Source: Pyropia haitanensis
Lineage: Eukaryota; Rhodophyta; Bangiophyceae; Bangiales; Bangiaceae
Length of the DNA: 64,000 nt
NCBI GenBank assembly: GCA_008729055.1
Contig: SDUX01000004.1
Location: forward strand, 1,054,001 to 1,118,000
Direction: 5' to 3'
Shown here: piece by piece, positions 41,471 to 50,806 of the stretch
Numbering within the stretch: the first letter of the stretch is position 1
Layout of the letters: every line of letters starts with the position of its first letter
Notes under the pieces: model-generated
What the model was told of the DNA's origin: nothing
The model's input: only the letters and a program-made list of their open reading frames with translations
The model's database searches: none
Position numbers and translations under genes: made by a program

Positions 41471-41886
41471 CGGGCGGTTCTTGGGCACGGCCGAGCTGTA
41501 CCAGTGAGTCCCACAGCAGTTGCACCCCACGATTCGCGATTACTTTGGTACTTTCAAGTGAGGTTCGTCGATCGTGAGCAGCACGAAACATTCCCACTAC
41601 AGGCACCCTTGTTGTGGCGGATTGGATTGCCGTTTCTCTTCTGTTCACCCCGTTGTCTTGCCCCCAACGTCTACGCCTCCTGTGCGGTGGCCGCACCGGT
41701 GATACCCCATCTGCTTGGGGAAGGAGGACGAACAAACAAACAGGCACCGAGTAACCGTAGAAAACCAAAGCAAAAACGAGAGCAAAGAGGTACACACCCG
41801 ACAGCGCGCGTGTGCACAAGAAAACTGGGCATGGAGTGGCACCCTCAAAAAAAAAACAAAAAAACGGACGAACGCACGCACGCACC
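41471..41886. other. convergent intergenic region zinc-ribbon / serB
   Basis: About 415 bp with A-rich patches (41760-41800, 41845-41870) that on the minus strand are T-rich, as at a 3' end of serB. No gene. Confidence 0.5.
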
Positions 41887-43707
41887 TCACGGACCCGTTG
41901 GCACCTGCACGGACGCAGCTGCCCCCGTCGAGGGTGCCCCCCCCCCCACCGCGGCTGCTGCCGCCGTCGCGGCAGCCGCAGACCGCGTCGGCTGCGCCCA
42001 GGCGCGCGAAGCGAGCTCCTCCTGCTCCGCCTCCGAGTAGCCCAGCAGGTAGAGCACCGCCGCGAGGCTCCCCTGGTTGAGCACGTACGCCGCCGCGTCC
42101 TGCACCGCGGGCTTGGCGTTAAACGCGATGCCGAGCCCCGCAACCGACAGCATGGGAAGGTCGTTGGCGCCATCGCCAATCGCCACCACCTGGTCCAGCG
42201 GGATGCCCTCCGCTTCCGCAATCGACAAGAGCAGGTCCGCCTTGCGCTGCGAGTTCACCACCGGCCCGACGGTGCGGCCGGTAAACGCGCCGTCGGCCCC
42301 CACCTCCAGCGAGTTGGCGTGGTAGTAGTGGAGGCCCAGCTCCCGCCGCACCGACGCGGCCACGGTCGCAAACCCCCCAGAAATAACCGCCAGCCGCACG
42401 CCCAGCTGCCGCAGTGACGCGCACAGCGTCGCCGCGCCGTCGGTGTAGACCAGGTTGGCAATGACGGCGTCAAATGACGGGCCCGCGGGGGTGCCCGCCA
42501 GCAGCGCCACCCGTTGGCGGAGGGACTCGTTAAAGTCCATGCCGCCGCCCATGGCCGCGTCCGTAATGGACCGGACCGCCTCGTAGACGCCCGCGAAGCG
42601 GGCCAGCTCGTCAATTACCTCTTGCCGGATGAGCGTCGAGTCCATGTCCATCACCACCAGCCGCTTGGCGCGGCGGGTGACCGCATCGGCCTGGAGCGCC
42701 ATGTCCACCTCGTACGACTTGCAGTAGCGGAAGAGCGCCTTGCGGAGCGCCACCACCGCGGGCGCCGACGCGTCTGCCACCGACGCGGCGGCGGCGGCGG
42801 CGGCCGCCGCCGCCGCCGCCTCACCGTCGCCGACGCCGTCGCCATTGATGCCCACCGGCGAGGGTGGTGGCGACAGCGCAACGACCACCTCCATCGCGCG
42901 CAGCGGCGTCCGCGCCAGCTGGCCCACCCGCCGCACCACCCCCCCGTGGGCGGCGAGCAGTTCCGTCAGGCCCGCCAGGAAGCGGGTGCCCAGCGGCGCG
43001 TCCGGGCCCGCCAGCAACGTCAGCACGTAGGAGGTCGTCGCCGCCACCGTTGCCGGCGACGCCACGGGCGCGGGCGGGGACACGAGCCACTCCCCGTCCG
43101 CCCCGTCCGCGGCGCCCGCGGGCGGGGCGGCCGCTACGGGCGCACCCGTCGGCGGCGGCTGCCCCGGCCGCGCGCCCCCCGCCGCGACGACGGTCGCGCC
43201 CACCGCCACGGCCGCGGCGGCCAGCGCGGATCGCACCTCCGCCGCGTCCACGTCCGCGACATCGAGCTCCACCGCCAACGAGTAGTGGCGGCCCAACGCC
43301 GCCGCGTGCACGTCCGTGACGACCGCACCCGCCGCGGCGGCCGCCGACAGGATGGCGGGCGTGACGCCCGCGTCCACCGCCGCGGACACGACCACCGACA
43401 AGGTGGGGGGGGCACCCGCCGCCGCCGCCGCCGACGCGCGGGGCCCTCGCCGACGCGGCGCGCCGCCACGGCGGCCGCCGCCGCCGCCGCCGTCTGGTGG
43501 CGTGCACCGCCGCCGGCCGGCGGCGCGCCCGGCGCCCGCGTCGGGCGCGCCCGGCAGCCGGGCACGCGCGGCTGCGGTGGCCGCTGCCGCGGCCGCCGTG
43601 GATGCGGCCGGCGACACAAACGAAGAGGCGCGCGCGGCTAGGGGCGGCGGGCCGACCGCCGGCCGCGGCAGCGGCGGCAGCGCAAAGGCCGGCGACGGGG
43701 GGGCCAT
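41887..43707 (-). CDS. serB: phosphoserine phosphatase with tandem ACT-like domains, plastid
   Basis: 606 residues, one exon. It hydrolyses O-phosphoserine to serine, the last step of the plastid phosphorylated pathway. Residues 1-98 are a transit-type leader (MAPPSPAFALPPLPRP..., Phe8). Two ACT-like regions follow at about 101-178 and 226-280, as in long bacterial SerB enzymes, then a cap/core HAD domain: nucleophile motif VVMDMDSTLI (Asp354, Asp356), cap with GGGMDFNESLRQRVALL, LAVISGGFA (Ser443), Lys489 region VNSQRKADLL, and GDGANDLPML (Asp511, Asp515). All catalytic residues are present. ACT domains usually bind amino acids, so feedback control by serine is plausible. The Ala-rich insert at about 296-312 is low complexity. 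Start ATG at 43707. Confidence 0.93.
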   Translation of the reverse strand: MAPPSPAFALPPLPRPAVGPPPLAARASSFVSPAASTAAAAAATAAARARLPGAPDAGAGRAAGRRRCTPPDGGGGGGRRGGAPRRRGPRASAAAAAGAPPTLSVVVSAAVDAGVTPAILSAAAAAGAVVTDVHAAALGRHYSLAVELDVADVDAAEVRSALAAAAVAVGATVVAAGGARPGQPPPTGAPVAAAPPAGAADGADGEWLVSPPAPVASPATVAATTSYVLTLLAGPDAPLGTRFLAGLTELLAAHGGVVRRVGQLARTPLRAMEVVVALSPPPSPVGINGDGVGDGEAAAAAAAAAAAASVADASAPAVVALRKALFRYCKSYEVDMALQADAVTRRAKRLVVMDMDSTLIRQEVIDELARFAGVYEAVRSITDAAMGGGMDFNESLRQRVALLAGTPAGPSFDAVIANLVYTDGAATLCASLRQLGVRLAVISGGFATVAASVRRELGLHYYHANSLEVGADGAFTGRTVGPVVNSQRKADLLLSIAEAEGIPLDQVVAIGDGANDLPMLSVAGLGIAFNAKPAVQDAAAYVLNQGSLAAVLYLLGYSEAEQEELASRAWAQPTRSAAAATAAAAAVGGGAPSTGAAASVQVPTGP

Positions 43708-44578
43708 TCCAGATCACAGGGAGGCTCGGGAAGGGGGGGGGGTGAAGGGGGGGAGGGGGGGTTTAGGCCGGCTGTCGTACAGGGCTGGGGTCGTTGTGAG
43801 TGAAACGCAGCGGGGGGAAGGGCGAATGGGTGGAGGGGAGGGGGGACGGAAAGGCTGGCGAGGGCGGTGGGCGCTTGTGATGGTGGGGGGGCGTCTGGGA
43901 GAGTGGAACGACGAACGCGGTCGTCGACTGCGGCCGTGCGCGAGATGTGCCGCCCGCGTTGTGCGCGCCTGATGGCAGCGTGGCCGCCACCCGACACTTT
44001 TGCGGCAGATACAGGCCTCGAGCGAAACATTTGTCGGCTGTCGAGCCGATTCAGTCGTTTCCAGGCATCGTTTCCATCCAGTCATGGAAGTACAACAACG
44101 CACGTGACTTTGTCGCGGTGTGATTCCGTGGGCCACCCGCGAGGAAGACCGTTGTCCACACGTTGCCGAGACCGTCCCGTGTCGTCTTGCACAAACATGG
44201 TTGGGCAGTGACGGCGCATCTGCCACGTCCCTCAGCCTCGTCAGTGCCGTGGCACCAGCAAGCCCTGCTGGGCGAATAGACGGCCGCGCTCACCGCCAAG
44301 CTAGACGCGCACGCTTTATCGCCGCCAAAACAGCTGCGGGAAGCTGGTGAGGCAGGCAAGGACCATCCGCGGCACCGTCAGACGCGCAAAATGAGCGACA
44401 CGCACGCAAGGCAGACGTCCAGTCATCCAGCTCTCATCGTCCCCAACGACTGGCCGTTTGTCCCAGCCGGTATCGTTTGCCAGCCCTTCCCACGCCGCCC
44501 CCAGCGCCCCCACTGCCACCCCGCCCGCACCTCCCGCCGCCCCCCCCCCCCCCCGCCCATCCCCCAACGTCGACCCCC
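43708..44578. other. intergenic region serB / flavohemoglobin-like gene
   Basis: 0.87 kb. GC content is lower at 43960-44460. It holds the serB promoter side and the 3' end of the next gene. Short frames only. Confidence 0.45.
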
Positions 44579-45871
44579 TCACGCCGGCACGTAGCCCGCG
44601 TGAAGGACCCGCTCCACCGGCACGCCGCTCCCCCCCACCAGCGCGTCGCGGACCTCCGCCGCCAGCGTCGGCGGCGTCGACGCGACGAAAAACTCCGCGT
44701 CCGCCACCGCCCTCCCGCCGACCGCGGCGGCCACGTCGGCGGGCGAGCGGACGACCACCTGGGACAGCTGCCCCCCCCCCTCCGCGCCCTCTCCCCCCCC
44801 CGCCGCCGCCGCTGCCGCCGCCGCCTCCAGCTCCGCGCCGAGCAGCTGCTCCGCGGCGGGCGCCGCCGCGACCGCGTCCGTCGCAACGTGCCGCACGAGC
44901 GTGACGGGCCGGCCCGCGGCGAGCGCCTGCCGCACGAGCGCGGCGACTTCGGGGACGCCCGCCTCGGAGGTGACAAACACGGCCGGCGCCGACGGGCGGC
45001 GGGTGCCGAGGACGGGGTGGTCGAGCGTGAAGCTGCCCAGCGGCGGGCTCACCTCCACCGTCGACCCCACCGGCAGCCGCATCAGCGCGTCGGTGACGGG
45101 GTCGGCGGGCACGCCGGGGCCCGCCACGAGCGTCACCCGCAGGTCCGCGCCGTCGCCGGGCGATGACGTGATGAAGCAGGTGCGGCGGACAGACGGCAGG
45201 CCCGCCTCGGCTTCCGCGCCGCCCACCACCGATGCGGGCACGCAGAGGCCCACGTACTGGCCCGCCTTCCACGTCGGCGCCGAGACGGGCGCGTCGGCGG
45301 TGGGGCGGAGGGTGAGCGACGCGGCCTGCCCGGCGGGGACCGCCTCCTTGGCGACGGCCGACACCACAAACGGCGCGTGGCTGGTCCACCCGCCCGTCGC
45401 CGCCGCGAGGCCCGCCACCAGCTTGGCCTCCGTCGCCTGCAGCGCGTCGGCAAGAAAGCCATACGCCTCGGTCCAGGCGGCGACAATGTCGGGCGTCGCG
45501 GCGTCGCCGAGGACGTCGCCAATCGCGGCGATGAGGCACGAGCCAACGGCCGGGTAAAACGCGGCCGGCGTCGCGCGCGACACGTGCTTGGACGCGATGC
45601 GGTCGAGGACGGGGCCGAGCGTGTCGACCGCGTCAATCTTCTCGGCGTAAAAGAGGACGGCCATGGAGAGCCGCTGAATCTGCGCCCGCGACTGGCCGCG
45701 GGCGACCGCGTCGCCGCCGTTGGTGGGGACGACGTTGAAGTAGGCGGCCGCCTCGGGGTGGCGCTCAAAGAGGAGCGTGTAGAAGCGCTCGACGATGGCG
45801 CCGCCGTGCTCCTTGAGCACCGGCGCGGTGCTCTTGACGATGCGCACCGTGTCTGGGCTGAGGACGCCCAT
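44579..45871 (-). CDS. flavohemoglobin-like protein with altered reductase motifs
   Basis: 430 residues, one unbroken frame, ATG at 45871 (MGVLSPDTVRIVKSTAPVLK). The globin half is intact: Tyr31 (B10) in VERFYTLLFERHPE, a Gln near position 60 (E7), and proximal His96 in IASKHVSRATPAAFYPAVG. The C-terminal half has the length and strand pattern of the FAD/NAD reductase of Hmp (WKAGQYVGLCV, VTLVAGPGVPADPVTDALMR, VGSTVEVSPPLGSFTL). However, the FAD motif R-x-Y-S reads RRTCF, the Gly-rich G-V-G-x-T-P reads SEAGVPEV, the C-G-P motif reads VASTPPT, and the final E-x-F-G-P is absent (HAGYVPA). Canonical Hmp is a nitric oxide dioxygenase. Here haem chemistry is likely kept, while NAD(P)H-driven reduction is doubtful. 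No targeting signal is evident. Confidence 0.8.
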   Translation of the reverse strand: MGVLSPDTVRIVKSTAPVLKEHGGAIVERFYTLLFERHPEAAAYFNVVPTNGGDAVARGQSRAQIQRLSMAVLFYAEKIDAVDTLGPVLDRIASKHVSRATPAAFYPAVGSCLIAAIGDVLGDAATPDIVAAWTEAYGFLADALQATEAKLVAGLAAATGGWTSHAPFVVSAVAKEAVPAGQAASLTLRPTADAPVSAPTWKAGQYVGLCVPASVVGGAEAEAGLPSVRRTCFITSSPGDGADLRVTLVAGPGVPADPVTDALMRLPVGSTVEVSPPLGSFTLDHPVLGTRRPSAPAVFVTSEAGVPEVAALVRQALAAGRPVTLVRHVATDAVAAAPAAEQLLGAELEAAAAAAAAGGGEGAEGGGQLSQVVVRSPADVAAAVGGRAVADAEFFVASTPPTLAAEVRDALVGGSGVPVERVLHAGYVPA

Positions 45872-46331
45872 GATGGCAGGGGAGGGGGTGCAGGAGAGAC
45901 GACCAAATGGGGACGAGAAGGGGAGAGGAAGGAGGGGGGGGGGAAAGAAGGTGAAAGGCCACGAGAGAGTAGAGAGAGAAGAGCGCGAGGGGGGGACGGG
46001 ACGGCCAGGGGTCGGGCGGGGGGAAAGAAAGAGATGGGAGTACGGGAGCGGGAGGAAAGGGACCAGACGAACCTGCCGCGAGACGCAGAGCGGACTGTGA
46101 GAAGACGCCGGGGAGCGCCGGGCAGGCTTCAAGACCCGGCGGGGACCACCGCCACACCCGGACAAAACACGCACCGCGCAGCGCCGGCCCCGCGGCAAGG
46201 CCTCTGCAGCACGACACGCGCGGCGGCGGTGTGTGGGGCGGGCGGCGCCGCTCGGTGGGCGGCGAAAACGCACGCGGAATCCGGGCGCGGCAGAGATGTG
46301 GGTGGAACTGCGGCCGGCGCGGCAGGCGCCG

Positions 46332-46332
<1 letters not shown>

Positions 46333-46365
<33 letters not shown>
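46333..46365. repeat. C33 homopolymer
   Basis: Uninterrupted run of 33 C on the plus strand, about 460 bp upstream of the flavohemoglobin-like start. Its true length is uncertain. Confidence 0.8.
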
Positions 46366-46366
<1 letters not shown>

Positions 46367-46665
46367 TCCCGGACGCGCAACTGCCAACGCCGGCGAGCCG
46401 CGCCGCCCCACACGCCAGACACCCACAGTGCGACGGCGGCGGGCGGCCGCGCCGGCGGCGGCCGCCGTGGCCGCCGTGGCCGCCGTGGCCGCGGCGAGGG
46501 CGCCGCGGAGAAACAAAAAGAGCAAGCGATCCGCCGCGGCCGCGGCCGGCGCCGCCGACCGGGCACGTCCCGCATGGCGGCGAGACATATGGTGGAGGGG
46601 CGGCGTGTCCTCTACCTACATGGCCATGCCCGCGAGTCGTCTCTCTGCCAACAGAAAATGGTCGT

Positions 46666-46701
<36 letters not shown>
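46666..46701. repeat. G36 homopolymer
   Basis: Uninterrupted run of 36 G on the plus strand, 300 bp from the C33 tract and complementary to it. Its true length is uncertain. Confidence 0.8.
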
Positions 46702-47880
46702 CGTACCCGGCCGACGGCGGCGCACGCGCGGTGGGTGTCGGAGAGCGTCGACCACTCACCCCACCAGGCGCTGCCGCTCGCCGCCGATAGCGTGAGCTGC
46801 CGCGACAGGCGGCCCGGCGCCAGACGATGTATCATACCAGGGCGACAGCTCGGCCGCGGGCGAGGTCGTGTGCATCGACGGAGTGCCGGCGCGGCCTCCT
46901 ACCCAGCGAGAGCCGAGGGTGTGCCCCGCCTCGGGTCCCTATTGTTTTCCATCCTCAGCTCGGATGATGGAAGGCCCACGGTGGGTGGCGCCACGAAAAA
47001 TTCGACCGCACCCAACCGGATGTGGTGGACAGAAACGCACAAGATCCAATCATGACTCACGATTGATTCCGTTGAAACTTGATGCAGCCACGCGTGGGGG
47101 GTGTGTCCAAGTATGCCCCTCCCCGCAGTCCCTGCAGGAGCGGCCTGCGTATCGATTTGACCACGCACACAGTTCCGACCGGTACTGGGACCATCGAAGA
47201 ATCCCATCGAACATGAACGGTCTCACTCCGCCATCGATCTTTCACCCACATTTCGATGGTTTTGTCACTCAATTTTCCTGCATCGCAGTGTCATCGTGGT
47301 TTCACTGCCCGACCCCAGCCACCGTCAGCCCGCTGGTCGGCACAAGCCCCGCCCCGCACTGGTGGAGAGGCGCGTGGCAGTGGGCCCGCGCCAGTCTGTG
47401 GCTGGGGAGATCTTTCAGTGGCACTCGCCAGGGACCGGCCGCGGGTCGCGCGGCGGGCCCTCCCGCTGATGCACCGAGCGGGGGCACACGCAATGTGCGA
47501 CGTGCGGTCCAGCAGACACTCGACGGGGAGGGCGCACGGAATTATTTCGGTCACCAGTAGTTCTACACACACCGCAGACAATTTCTACTGCATTCAAAAA
47601 TCAAATCGTGGATGTTGAGCAAACCCTGCTGATCCCAGACGAGCCGGCCCGAGACCACCGCCGCGCATCCCACCCCCAATTCAAACGTTCAAAGCGTTTG
47701 GTGGGCCACCCGCCATTTCGAAACGGGCGACCGTCGCCGCCGCGCGCCGAGACCGCCCCCCGCCCCACCGCTCCGCGGCGCACCGACCACCCCAACGGCG
47801 CGTCCCGCCCCCCCATCGCCCCCACCCCCCCCCCCCCCCCAACCACTCGCTCCCGCGCCACGGACCGCGCGCACCCGCCA

Positions 47881-47909
47881 CCCCCCCCCCCCCCCCCCCC
47901 CCCCCCCCC
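47881..47909. repeat. C29 homopolymer
   Basis: Run of 29 C in the leader side of the MIT-PRONE gene. Several C8-C20 runs follow within 600 bp. Confidence 0.8.
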
Positions 47910-48600
47910 GCCCTTCCCCGCCACCGCCGCCGGCCGCCGCCGCCGCGCCACCGGCCGCCGCGGCCGGGCGCGGCGGCTCCCGCGGCCGGCGGCGGCGCGC
48001 GCGCTCACGCGTGCGCCCGCGGCGCGGCGGCGGCCGGCGCGGGGCGCCCCCCCCCCAGCCCACCACCCCCCCCCCCCCCCCCACCCACCCCCCCCCCCCC
48101 CCGCGCTGCCGCCGCCGACCGCCCCGCCGCGGCGGCGGCGCGCGGCCGCCGACGCGCGGGCGGTACCCGCCAAGGCGGGCGGCGGCGGCTGGTGCGGTCG
48201 CGGCGGCGGCGGCAATCCCCCCTCCCGCGGCTGGCGCCGCCGCTCCACCCCCCCACGCCCGCTCGCTACCACCGCCGCGGCGGTCGTCGGCTGTCCCGCT
48301 CCCCCCTCCCCCCCGCCATTGACCGTCGGCGTCTCCCGTCTGGCGCCTCGCCACCCTCAACACCGCCCCCTCCTCCGGTCACCACCCGCGCGCGTCACGT
48401 CCGCCACGCTCCCGACCATTCCGGTCGACATCCTCCCCCCCCCCCCCCCCCCCTCTGCGCTCTTCCCCCGCTTGGGTTTTTTTTCCCGCTCCACTCCCAC
48501 CCCCGCTCCCCCCGCTCCCCCCCCCACCCCTCCCCGCGTCGTCGGCCGCCGCCACCACCCCCCCCCCCTCACTCGACCGCGGCGCGGCGCGGCCGCGGCG

Positions 48601-50774
48601 ATGCCCCCCCCCCCCCGGCGGCGGCGGCGGCCGCCGCCGACGCCGCCACCGTCCGCGGCTCGCCCATCACCGAGCGGCGGCGGCGGTTCGAACCCCCCCC
48701 CCCCCCCCCCCCCGACCCGCCCAGCGGCGGCACGCGGGCCCCCCCGGCGGCGGCGCCGCTCCCCCCCCCCCCCCACCGCCGCGGCGGCGGCGGCGGCCAA
48801 GGCCAAGGCCACCCCCACCACGGCGGCGCAGCCGATCGCGGCGGCGGCCGCGGCGGGTGGCACGGCCGCGGCGGGCGCGCCGCCGCCATCGTCGCCGCTG
48901 TCGGGGAGTCCCCCGCGTGGTGGCTCGGCGGCGCCGCCGCCGCCGCCGCCGCCCGTGGCGGTCCGCGGCAAGCCATTGGCGGCGGCGACGGCGGCGGCGC
49001 CGCCGCTCACGCCGCCGCCACACCCGTCCTTGTCGGCGTTTGTTGCTGGGCGGGTGCGGGGCTCGGCCGGCCTCGCCTCCCCCGCCCGCGTCGGTGGTGA
49101 CGGCGGCGCCATGGGCGGTGACGCCGGCGGCGACGGTGGTGGCGGCGGTGGTGGTGGTGGTGGTGGTGGTGGTGGTGGGGGTGGTGGCGGCGGCGGCGGC
49201 GGCGGCAGCATCGCCGCGCGCATCCGGGCGTTTGAGTCCCCCCCCCCCGGCGGCAGCGTATCGACGGCGGGCTCGGCGGTTGGGGGCTCCTCCCTCGGCG
49301 CCGACACCTGGGGCGACACGTTTGACATGCCCGCCGCCCGCGTGCCGCGGAGTGACCCGGGCGCGCTCGCCCGGTACGAGGCGCTGCGGGCGGCGGGCTG
49401 GGGCGCCGCGCCGGCGGGAGGGGCGGGGGGGGGGGGGCCCCCATCCCCACCGGCGCGGCCGCCGCCCATAGTGACCCGCTGGTCGGCGCACGCGCCGCGG
49501 CGGGGATGGCGCCGGGGGTGGTGGGCCGGGGGGGGGGTGGGGGGGGGTGCCGGTGGTGGTGGGGGTGGGTGTGGCGGTGGGGGTGGGGGTGGTGTTGGGG
49601 GAGGCGCGCCCGGTGCGGCGGCGGCTGGTGGGGACACACCCGCGGCCGGCGGCGGCGGGGACGCGCCGCGTCGCCGCCTCGGCCGTGACGTGGAGCTGCT
49701 GCGGCGGCTGCACGAGGCGCTCCCCCCCGCGTCGACCGCCGCTGACGCCGCCGGCGGTGGCGCGGCGGGCGGGGTGGACGCTGCCGCGGCGGGCTGGCAG
49801 CGCGTGCCGCCGCCGCCGGTGGAGGTGGACTCGGCCAACCGGCGGGCGGTCGCGACGGGCGCGGCGCTCGCCGAGGGCTACGCCTTCCTCACCGAAGCCG
49901 AGGGCGACGAGGAGGAGGCCGCCGCCGCCGCTGCTGCCGCCGCCGCCGCTGTCGCTGCTGCTGCTGCTCCTGCTGGTGGTGGTGGGCGTGGCGGTGGGCG
50001 TGCGGGTGCCGTCGCCGACGAGGACGACGCGGCGGCGGCGGCGGCGGGCGGCGGCGCTGGCGCGGCGGCGGCCACGCGCGACGGGCCGCCGGCGGCGGCC
50101 AATGGCGGCGCGGCGGCGGGGCGCGCCGCGCGTGGCGCCCCTCCCCCCCCCCCCCCCCTCCCCTCGGTGGGCGACACGGCCCCCCCCCCCCACCCCCCCA
50201 CCCCTCGACCCCCCCGGGACCCCCCCCCCCCTTCCGCATCATCCACCCCCCCCCCCCCCCCCTCGACTCCCCCCGCCGGGCGATCTTTGCGCAAGTCGCG
50301 GAAACCGCCACCGCCGCCGCGGCGCTCGACATGGCCGGCGACTACCTGCCCGCGTACAGCCTGTACGTGGCGGCGGTGGGCCTGTTTGCAAAGGTCATCC
50401 CGGCGCTGCCGCCCGCGGAAGCCGCCACCTGCCGCGCGCAGGCGGCGGCGTTTATTGAGCGGTGTGAGGACCTCCGCGAGGCGGTCGCAGAGGGTGGCTG
50501 GGGGGGGGGGGGGGGGGGGGGGCGACGCCGCCCCCCAGGGGGGGGGGGGGCCGCCCCGCCGCCCGCCGCGCCGGCCGTGCCGTCGTCGTCCTTGTCGTTG
50601 CCGCCGCCGCCACCGCCGCCACCGCCACCGCCGCCGCCGTCAGCGGCGGCGACGGCGACGACGGCGGCGGCGGTGGCGGCGGCGGCGGCGCCCCGCGGCG
50701 GGCGGCGGGGCAAGAAAAAGGGGCGGGCCCCCCCCGGGGGTGGCGCACCCCCCCCCACGGACGGGGCGGGATCC

Positions 50775-50806
<32 letters not shown>

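Larger units (their letters stand above)
45872..48600. other. divergent intergenic region with long homopolymers
   Basis: 2.7 kb between the flavohemoglobin-like gene and the MIT-PRONE gene. Contains C33 (46333-46365), G36 (46666-46701) and C29 (47881-47909). A less GC-rich island lies at 46950-47330. The final 150 bases are pyrimidine-rich. Open frames in the GC-rich parts are Pro/Arg low complexity. No gene supported. Confidence 0.45.

Noticed and set aside
44579..45871. Frameshift as the explanation for the missing reductase motifs
   Set aside because: The frame is continuous, strand patterns such as VEVSPPLGSFTL persist before and after the altered motifs, and no long homopolymer lies inside them except near 44770-44800.
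47608..48600. Upstream in-frame extension of the MIT-PRONE ORF
   Set aside because: No ATG in frame before 48601, Pro/Arg low complexity, and the stretch before 48601 looks like a pyrimidine-rich leader.
48681..48715. tRNA B-box-like ggttcgaaccc
   Set aside because: No cloverleaf around it. It arises where a GGC run meets a C run.
48357..49838. Minus-strand 493-codon frame opposite the MIT-PRONE N-terminus
   Set aside because: Mirror of Gly/Ala-rich coding sequence, with no start context or domain.
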